This document shows, piece after piece, positions 52,679-58,460 of a stretch of DNA of 58,460 nt; position 1 is the stretch's first letter, and the number at the start of each line of letters is the position of its first letter. The notes under the pieces are model-generated. The model did not search any database. It had not been told where the DNA came from and was given only the letters and a program-made list of their open reading frames with translations. This DNA comes from a virus: IMG/VR virus record IMGVR_UViG_3300008116_000046, positions 1 through 58,460 of that record. One strand, written 5' to 3'. The position numbers were made by a program, and so were the translations under genes.

Positions 52679-54751
52679 ATGTCTAGATTGAAATCTCATA
52701 AAACAGTTGAGCAAATTGCGAAGAAACATCGTCTTGACGTTTCTTTTATACAAAAGCAACTTGATATGGGAGAGCCTATTGAGCATGAACATACTCAAGA
52801 TCACAATCTTGCCAGAAATATTGCCCTTCAACATCTTGACGAAATACCAGATTATTATACTCGTTTGAAAAAAATGGAGTCATCTGCAAAAAAAGAACAT
52901 AAAAAGTTCAAAGATGTAAAAGAAGAAAATAAATCTGGCGATAAAGGATTGCGCGATTGGTTTAATAAATCAAGCGGAAGAGATCCAAAAACCGGAAGAA
53001 AAGTTAAAGGGTGGGTTCAAATTGGCGGTCCTTTTGCTGGTGCTCCATGCGCTCGTCAAGAAGGACAAACTTCCACACCAAAATGCGGAAGTTCTAAAAT
53101 GGCAACAAATTTATCACCAGAAGAGGAAGAAAAGGCATTTAGAAGAAAAAACAAGCAAGATTCAAATCAACCACAGAAAAGAAACGCTGCAAAACCAACT
53201 AACGTAAGAACTGAAGAGATGGATTTACAGGAAAAGAAAAAAGAAGGTAAAAAAGACGCCTGCTATCATAAAGTAAAATCTAAATATGATGTTTGGCCAA
53301 GTGCATATGCTTCTGGAGCACTTGTCAAATGTCGCAAAGTTGGTGCAGCAAACTGGGGAACCAAATCGGAGGAAACTATGCACGAAGAAGAAAGATATTG
53401 TCCTTTATGCGATAAAAGAGAAACAAGATCCGAGTGCTCTTATGGAGAGAAAGCATGGGATAAAGTTTCTGTTAAAGATGAAGAATATTCAATGGCAAGA
53501 TCAGAACTCAAAACCATTGAGAATGCAGTAAAGAGACTTAAAGCAAAAGTTGGCAAAGGAGAAGGTGATTTGGAAGCATGGGTACAATCAAAGATCACTA
53601 AAGCAGCAGATTATATTGATACTGCAGCGGACTACATTGCAAGCGGAGAAATGACAACTGAAAATGTTGAGCGTGGTCCCATTTTGCCCATGAAAGAAAA
53701 AGGTAAAAGAGTTTTTGCTAAAGGTCAACAACCAAGACCAACAGGAGCAAAACTTCCAAAAATCAATAAAGAAGAAACTTTAGTCGATAAAATTCTAGGC
53801 GAACTTCAAGAAGAAGATCCTTGTTGGAAAGGATATACTCAAGTTGGAATGAAGAAAAAGGGGGGAAAGCAGGTTCCAAATTGTGTTCCTTCAAAAGGAT
53901 ATGAGGAAGAAGTTGTTCGTGAACGTGCGGATTTTTGGCATCCAGACCCAGAACAAGATCGCAAACTAGGTGGACCTGGAGCAAATCAACGGGCCCGTGA
54001 AGATAGTATTGCATCTAAATCTACTTCTACTTCAAAATCTGATAATAAATTAAGACCAGGTGAGTCTTATATGCAATTTGCTAAGCGCAAAGCAGCGGAA
54101 AGAATGAAGGAAGATGTAACAATCGAGGATGCCGATGGAAATACTTTTGCCGAAATAATTGATATAATAAAACCAGAACCAATTAAAGGATTTAAGTCCC
54201 AAGTAAGTGAGGCAACAAGACTCCAAGCACAAACTGGAAATGTAATCGCCGTCACTCTTTCTTGGAGAGGGAAATATTATTCTCTTAAAATGTTTTTCCC
54301 TCAAGTTAAGACTCCAACAAGAAAAGAAATCAATGATGAACTTCAAAAAGTTTATCCAGGTTCTAATGTAGTTTATCATTCAATCTCAGAAATTCAACCC
54401 GGACAACCATTGATTCAAGCGTTTGGTCCTCAAGGAGGTAGTTCCGCTAAACCAGGTTCAAATATAAACTACGTCAAACCAATGGGAGAAGAAGTTGAGT
54501 TGGAAGAAGAAGGTCCCCCTCTGTCTGTAGGTAGGGGAGAAAAACTTCCTGTAAGTAGAGGTGGAGGTCTTACTAAAAAGGGAAGAGAAAAATATAATCG
54601 TGCTACGGGATCTAATTTGCAGGCACCTGTAACTGGAGATGTAAAACCTGGTAGTGCAGCAGCAAAAAGACGTAAAGCATTTTGCTCTCGTAGTAGAAGT
54701 TGGGATGGAGAAAGAGGATTAGCAGCAAGAAGACGTTGGAATTGTAATTAA
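52679..54751 (+). CDS. Multi-module protein between terminase genes (690 aa)
   Basis: By eye it contains several small phage modules in order: a DUF5661-like helical part (residues 1-75: KHRLDVSFIQKQLDMGEPIE, ALQHLDEIPDYYTRLKKME); a DUF5872-like part (about 86-180: GLRDWFNKSSGRDPKTGRKV, GWVQIGGPFAGAPCARQEGQ, TPKCGSSKMA); a Cys/Trp part (KDACYHKVKSKYDVWPSAYA, about 192-230); a zinc-finger-like CPLCDKRETRSEC (about 241-253) followed by a long helix; PCWKGYTQVGMKKKGGKQVP (about 380-400); and a Lys/Arg-rich end with AAAKRRKAFCSRSRSWDGER. Such modules are common in cyanophage virion proteins. Its place between gp16 and gp17 suggests a packaging or capsid-internal role (inference). Confidence 0.7.
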   Translation: MSRLKSHKTVEQIAKKHRLDVSFIQKQLDMGEPIEHEHTQDHNLARNIALQHLDEIPDYYTRLKKMESSAKKEHKKFKDVKEENKSGDKGLRDWFNKSSGRDPKTGRKVKGWVQIGGPFAGAPCARQEGQTSTPKCGSSKMATNLSPEEEEKAFRRKNKQDSNQPQKRNAAKPTNVRTEEMDLQEKKKEGKKDACYHKVKSKYDVWPSAYASGALVKCRKVGAANWGTKSEETMHEEERYCPLCDKRETRSECSYGEKAWDKVSVKDEEYSMARSELKTIENAVKRLKAKVGKGEGDLEAWVQSKITKAADYIDTAADYIASGEMTTENVERGPILPMKEKGKRVFAKGQQPRPTGAKLPKINKEETLVDKILGELQEEDPCWKGYTQVGMKKKGGKQVPNCVPSKGYEEEVVRERADFWHPDPEQDRKLGGPGANQRAREDSIASKSTSTSKSDNKLRPGESYMQFAKRKAAERMKEDVTIEDADGNTFAEIIDIIKPEPIKGFKSQVSEATRLQAQTGNVIAVTLSWRGKYYSLKMFFPQVKTPTRKEINDELQKVYPGSNVVYHSISEIQPGQPLIQAFGPQGGSSAKPGSNINYVKPMGEEVELEEEGPPLSVGRGEKLPVSRGGGLTKKGREKYNRATGSNLQAPVTGDVKPGSAAAKRRKAFCSRSRSWDGERGLAARRRWNCN

Positions 54752-54768
54752 TTTTTTAGAGGTTCGTT

Positions 54769-56418
54769 ATGGCAAATAATGATGTTTATCTTGGTAATCC
54801 GCTATTAAAAAAAGCGAATACCACTCATGAATTTACTGAAGAGCAAATTATTGAGATTGCAAAATGTATGGAAGATCCCGTATATTTTGCAAAAAATTAT
54901 GTAAAAATTGTAACCCTTGATCATGGATTGCAACCTTTCAAGCTGTATCCTTTTCAAGAGAAACTTGTAAGAAGATTCCACGAGCACAGATTTAATATCT
55001 GCAAAATGCCCCGTCAGACGGGAAAAAGTACTACTGTAGTATCTTTCCTATTACATTATGCCGTGTTTAATGATAATGTGAATATTGGCATTCTTGCAAA
55101 CAAAGCAGCAACAGCAAGAGAACTCTTAGACAGACTGCAGACCGCTTATGAAAACTTGCCGAAGTGGATGCAACAAGGAATTATATCGTGGAACAAGGGT
55201 TCCTTGGAACTGGAGAATGGAAGTAAAATCTTGGCTGCTTCTACTTCTGCTTCTGCAGTTCGTGGTATGTCATTCAATATTCTATTTTTGGACGAATTTG
55301 CGTTCGTTCCCAATCACATCGCAGATTCATTTTTTGCATCAGTATATCCGACAATTACTTCAGGTAAAAACACAAAAGTAATTGTTGTATCTACCCCACA
55401 CGGTATGAATCATTTCTACCGAATGTGGCATGATGCTGAGAAAGGAAAAAATGAATATATTTTTACGGATGTTCATTGGAGTGAAGTTCCAGGAAGAGAC
55501 AATGAATGGAAAGCACAGACTATTGCAAACACTTCAGAACAACAATTTAAAGTTGAATTTGAATGCGAATTTTTGGGATCGGTAGATACTCTTATTGCAC
55601 CATCAAAACTTAGAAGTCTCGTTTATGACCACCCTAAGACCCGTAGTGCAGGTTTAGATGTATATGTAGATCCTATTGAGAACCATGACTATTTGATCAC
55701 TGTGGATGTTGCTAGAGGGGTTGGAAATGATTATTCAGCATTCACTGTTGTTGATATAACTGAGTTTCCTCATAAAGTAGTTGCAAAGTACAGAAATAAT
55801 GAAATTAAACCGATGCTTTTCCCAAGTATAATTGATGAAATTGGGAAGAGTTATAACGAAGCATATATTTTGTGTGAAGTTAATGACGTTGGAGATCAAG
55901 TAGCAAGTATTCTTCAATATGACTTAGAATATAAAAATCTTCTAATGTGCTCTATGAGAGGTAGAGCTGGTCAGATTGTTGGACAAGGATTTAGTGGTAA
56001 GAAAACCCAACTTGGAGTAAAGATGTCCAAGACAGTAAAAAAAGTTGGGTGCCTCAATCTTAAAACTATGATTGAAGAGAATAAATTATATTTAAACGAT
56101 TATGAGATAATTTCAGAATTAACTACATTTATTCAGAAACATAATTCATTTGAGGCGGAAGAGGGATGCAACGACGACCTCGCAATGTGTCTGGTGATTT
56201 ATGCTTGGTTAGTTGCACAAGATTATTTTAAAGAACTTACAGATCAAGATGTGAGAAAAAGATTATATGAAGAGCAGAGAAATCAAATAGAACAAGATAT
56301 GTCTCCGTTTGGGTTTGTATCTGACGGATTAGATAGTGGTAGTTTTATTGATAATGATGGGGATAGGTGGTATGTTGATGAATATGGAGACAGGTCTTAT
56401 ATGTGGGAATATATGTAA
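54769..56418 (+). CDS. gp17: Large terminase subunit gp17
   Basis: 549 residues (T4 gp17 is 610). ATPase: PRQTGKST at 81-88 (Walker A), ILFLDE at 171-176 (Walker B), VIVVSTPHG at about 204-212 (motif III). Nuclease: TVDVARGVGNDYSA (D313 region), ILCEVNDVGD (E370) and EEGCNDDLAMCLVIY (Asp pair near 465-475), matching the three acidic residues of gp17. It drives DNA into the prohead and cuts concatemers. GAGGTTCGTT gives the ribosome site before ATG at 54769. Its stop overlaps the start of the next gene (TAATG). Confidence 0.95.
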   Translation: MANNDVYLGNPLLKKANTTHEFTEEQIIEIAKCMEDPVYFAKNYVKIVTLDHGLQPFKLYPFQEKLVRRFHEHRFNICKMPRQTGKSTTVVSFLLHYAVFNDNVNIGILANKAATARELLDRLQTAYENLPKWMQQGIISWNKGSLELENGSKILAASTSASAVRGMSFNILFLDEFAFVPNHIADSFFASVYPTITSGKNTKVIVVSTPHGMNHFYRMWHDAEKGKNEYIFTDVHWSEVPGRDNEWKAQTIANTSEQQFKVEFECEFLGSVDTLIAPSKLRSLVYDHPKTRSAGLDVYVDPIENHDYLITVDVARGVGNDYSAFTVVDITEFPHKVVAKYRNNEIKPMLFPSIIDEIGKSYNEAYILCEVNDVGDQVASILQYDLEYKNLLMCSMRGRAGQIVGQGFSGKKTQLGVKMSKTVKKVGCLNLKTMIEENKLYLNDYEIISELTTFIQKHNSFEAEEGCNDDLAMCLVIYAWLVAQDYFKELTDQDVRKRLYEEQRNQIEQDMSPFGFVSDGLDSGSFIDNDGDRWYVDEYGDRSYMWEYM

Positions 56419-56648
56419 TGGATCTAGATAAACAAATAAAACTTGGACATTTGTTGTTAGTAGATAGAAAATGTAGAGTTTGTGGGGAGGTTAAGAATTT
56501 AATAGATTCTTTTTATAGGACAAGAAAAGACAGGGGACCGGTTACATCTTCATACTCATATGAGTGTAAAGAATGTACCATAAAAAGAATTTGTAGTAGA
56601 AAAAATATAATAGAAAAAAATTTAAAATGGGAATATCCTGATTGGTAA
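56418..56648 (+). CDS. Small zinc-finger protein (76 aa)
   Basis: CRVCGEVKNLIDSFYRTRKD and then YECKECTIKRICSRKN: two CxxC pairs in the layout 'C..Cg..K.l..FY......r......s.Ck.C' of HNH-associated or treble-clef zinc proteins. No HNH catalytic part is visible within 76 residues, so it may be a stand-alone zinc DNA-binding protein or a relic of a homing endonuclease. The start at 56418 overlaps gp17 stop (TAATG), so it is probably translated with gp17. Confidence 0.65.
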   Translation: MDLDKQIKLGHLLLVDRKCRVCGEVKNLIDSFYRTRKDRGPVTSSYSYECKECTIKRICSRKNIIEKNLKWEYPDW

Positions 56649-56687
56649 ATATTCACGTCAGGTTTCCCCTGTGTAAAGTATATTTTT

Positions 56688-56695
56688 AATAAATA
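56688..56695 (+). promoter_or_regulatory. Late promoter-like box (AATAAATA)
   Basis: AATAAATATTTTTT, 35 bases before the gp18 ATG; ACGGAGA supplies the ribosome site. Confidence 0.6.
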
Positions 56696-56730
56696 TTTTT
56701 TAGATAAACTGAGACTTTACGGAGAAAAAC

Positions 56731-58460
56731 ATGGCGACTCCTCAATTATCTCCAGGCGTACTCGTCAGAGAGGTTGATTTAACAGTAGGAAGAGCTGATA
56801 ATGTTTTAGATAATATTGGTGCGATTGCAGGACCTTTTCCAATCGGACCAGTTGATTACCCAATTGATATCACTACAGAGCAAGACTTAATCAACGTATT
56901 TGGAAAACCACTCTCGACAGATTCCCAATACGAATACTGGATGAGTGCATCATCATATCTTTCATATGGTGGCGTTCTAAAGGTCGTAAGAACTAGTGGC
57001 ACATTACTAAACAATGCAAACGCAGGTGTTGGTGCAGCATCAACCGCTTCTTTGGATATTGACAACTACGACGATTACATCAACAATCACTCAGAAGGAA
57101 ACAACTTCACTTATGCTGCAAAGAACCCAGGTTCTTGGGCAAACAACATGAAGGTTTGCTTCATTGATGATTATGCTGACCAAACTATTGGCATTGCTAC
57201 AACCAATCCTTCTGCTTTAGGAGCATTGATTGGATATGGTGTTACTACAGCTTTAACAAATGCCACTTTACCTGGGGCAGGTTCTACGTCAGTATTTAAT
57301 GGATACTTAAAGGGAATTATTGTTGGCGTAACAACAGATGCTACGAATAGCAATTCCACTATCGATGTCAAAATTCTTTCCAGAGTTTCTGTTGGCGGAA
57401 CAGAAACAAGAATTAGTTATGCAGAAGGAAGCACTTATGCGGCATTTGCTTCTGGCAATTCTTTAAGATTCGTCAATAATTCTGGAGCAACGCAGTCTGG
57501 TATTGCAACAGTAGCATCAATTTCAGACTGGTATAATGACCAAACTCTTGGTTTAACTAATACTACAATTTATTGGAAATCAATCGCTCCAAAACCAGGA
57601 ACAACAAGATATGCATCTGAAAGAAATTCACATAATGATGAACTTCATGTTGTAGTTGTTGATGATCTTGGAACTATTACCGGAAATCAAGCAACACTTC
57701 TTGAAAAGCATATTGGTCTTTCTAAAGCATTAGACGCTGTTTCTGCCGTAAATTCTCCACAGAAGATATGGTATGAGCAATATCTTGCAGACTTCTCTTC
57801 TCAGATTTATGCAGGAGGAAATCCATCAAGCGCAGTCGATTCTCATTGGGGAACATCACCAAGAGCAACTGGTTTTACAACATATTCTGGCGTTCCATCT
57901 GCTTCATTTGCAGTAGTTCCAACTGCAAATGGTCTATGGGGTCTGAATGCACAGGACGTAACTTTCAGTGCTATTGGAAATAAGACTTATACCTTAACTG
58001 GTGGTGTTGATTATTCTGCCTCGGGTGGAATGAAGCCAACGTTAGGAAATCTTGTGACCTCATACAATTTATTCTCAAATAAGGATGAGGTTCAAGTTGA
58101 TTATCTGATTATGGGTCCAGGAATGGATTCAGTATCAGATTCCCAAGCAAAAGCTGGTTATTTAATCTCACTTGCAGAGCAAAGAAAAGACTGTATTGCT
58201 GTGATTGGACCCCATAGGTCTGATTTAATTGGTATTACTAATACTACAACACAGACAAATAATCTTATTAAGTTCTTTAGTGGAGTCAATAGTTCTTTAC
58301 CATCTTCATCTTATGCAGTATTTGATAGTGGATATAAGTACACATATGATAGATTCAATAACAAGTTCGTCTATGTTCCTTGCAATGCTGATGTTGCAGG
58401 TCTAATGTGCCGCACCAATATCGTTGCATATCCTTGGTTCTCTCCTGCTGGACAGCAAAG
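56731..58460 (+). CDS. gp18: Tail sheath protein gp18 (5' part)
   Basis: ATG at 56731 is followed by an open frame of 576 complete codons to the window edge. MATPQLSPGVLVREVDLTVG is the sheath start ('SPGV.v.E.D.t'), and KALDAVSAVNSPQKIWYEQY, DYLIMGPGMDSVSDSQAKAG and CIAVIGPHRSDL fit the gp18 body and the conserved linking domain. This protein contracts to drive the tube through the host envelope. T4 gp18 is 659 aa, so roughly 80-100 residues are missing on the right. GGAGA six bases upstream. Confidence 0.93.
   Translation, partial: MATPQLSPGVLVREVDLTVGRADNVLDNIGAIAGPFPIGPVDYPIDITTEQDLINVFGKPLSTDSQYEYWMSASSYLSYGGVLKVVRTSGTLLNNANAGVGAASTASLDIDNYDDYINNHSEGNNFTYAAKNPGSWANNMKVCFIDDYADQTIGIATTNPSALGALIGYGVTTALTNATLPGAGSTSVFNGYLKGIIVGVTTDATNSNSTIDVKILSRVSVGGTETRISYAEGSTYAAFASGNSLRFVNNSGATQSGIATVASISDWYNDQTLGLTNTTIYWKSIAPKPGTTRYASERNSHNDELHVVVVDDLGTITGNQATLLEKHIGLSKALDAVSAVNSPQKIWYEQYLADFSSQIYAGGNPSSAVDSHWGTSPRATGFTTYSGVPSASFAVVPTANGLWGLNAQDVTFSAIGNKTYTLTGGVDYSASGGMKPTLGNLVTSYNLFSNKDEVQVDYLIMGPGMDSVSDSQAKAGYLISLAEQRKDCIAVIGPHRSDLIGITNTTTQTNNLIKFFSGVNSSLPSSSYAVFDSGYKYTYDRFNNKFVYVPCNADVAGLMCRTNIVAYPWFSPAGQQ

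Noticed and set aside
56640-56730. Terminator between the zinc-finger gene and gp18
   Set aside because: CAGG-TTTC-CCCTG at about 56658 is only a weak stem with no T-run directly after it.
1-58460. Integrase, transposase or photosynthesis genes
   Set aside because: None of their motifs was seen in the translated frames.

Overview
The window is part of a T4-like tailed phage genome (myovirus), most likely a marine cyanophage of the Kyanoviridae type. This rests on the late gene order read directly from the sequence (gp25, gp6, a giant gp7-position protein, gp8, a DUF4815 protein, gp13, gp14, gp15, gp16, gp17, gp18), on T4-type late promoters (NATAAATA), and on many very small genes that resemble cyanophage accessory genes. 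Nearly every gene lies on the + strand; one small gene (4242-4445) is on the minus strand. No photosynthesis gene, integrase or insertion sequence was seen. Host and taxonomy are inferences.

Region 1 (1-22299) is packed with about 75 mostly tiny genes (27-134 aa), often overlapping by ATGA, TGATG or TAATG so that translation is probably coupled. The larger genes are a putative restriction-endonuclease-like protein overlapping a beta-class DNA methyltransferase, a DEAH helicase, a stand-alone Toprim protein, a DUF2786-like protein and a DUF6011-like zinc protein. There are two tRNA genes (Ala-UGC and Arg-UCU). Transcription units are separated by a recurring cassette: a GTGCCA/TGGCAC hairpin, then a promoter. 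Some promoters match sigma-70 (for example TTGACA-N17-TATGAT at 20516). Six others share an unusual fixed element, GAGCAC-N16/17-TATnnT, and four of these lead into a similar GGTGGAGGG hairpin leader. A highly structured, probably non-coding RNA segment lies at 16141-16401.

Region 2 (22300-24131) is almost gene-free and is the most unusual part. It holds a cluster of late-promoter-like TATAAA boxes, five copies of a 20-24 bp element at exactly 72-bp spacing with a different hairpin between copies, one 55-aa gene, and a second array of three boxes at exactly 53-bp spacing with overlapping, mutually exclusive hairpins.

Region 3 (24154-58460) is the AT-rich late module: a GT-A-type glycosyltransferase-like protein, four small proteins, baseplate wedge proteins, two very large tail proteins (3616 and 2569 aa), neck and tail-completion proteins, both terminase subunits with a 690-aa multi-module protein between them, and the tail sheath gene, which runs off the right edge. 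A 'GSGY' beta-repeat recurs in gp7-position, gp8, DUF4815-type and gp14 proteins, so this phage seems to have decorated its neck and baseplate with shared modules.

All family names are from recognition of motifs by eye; no database search was run.
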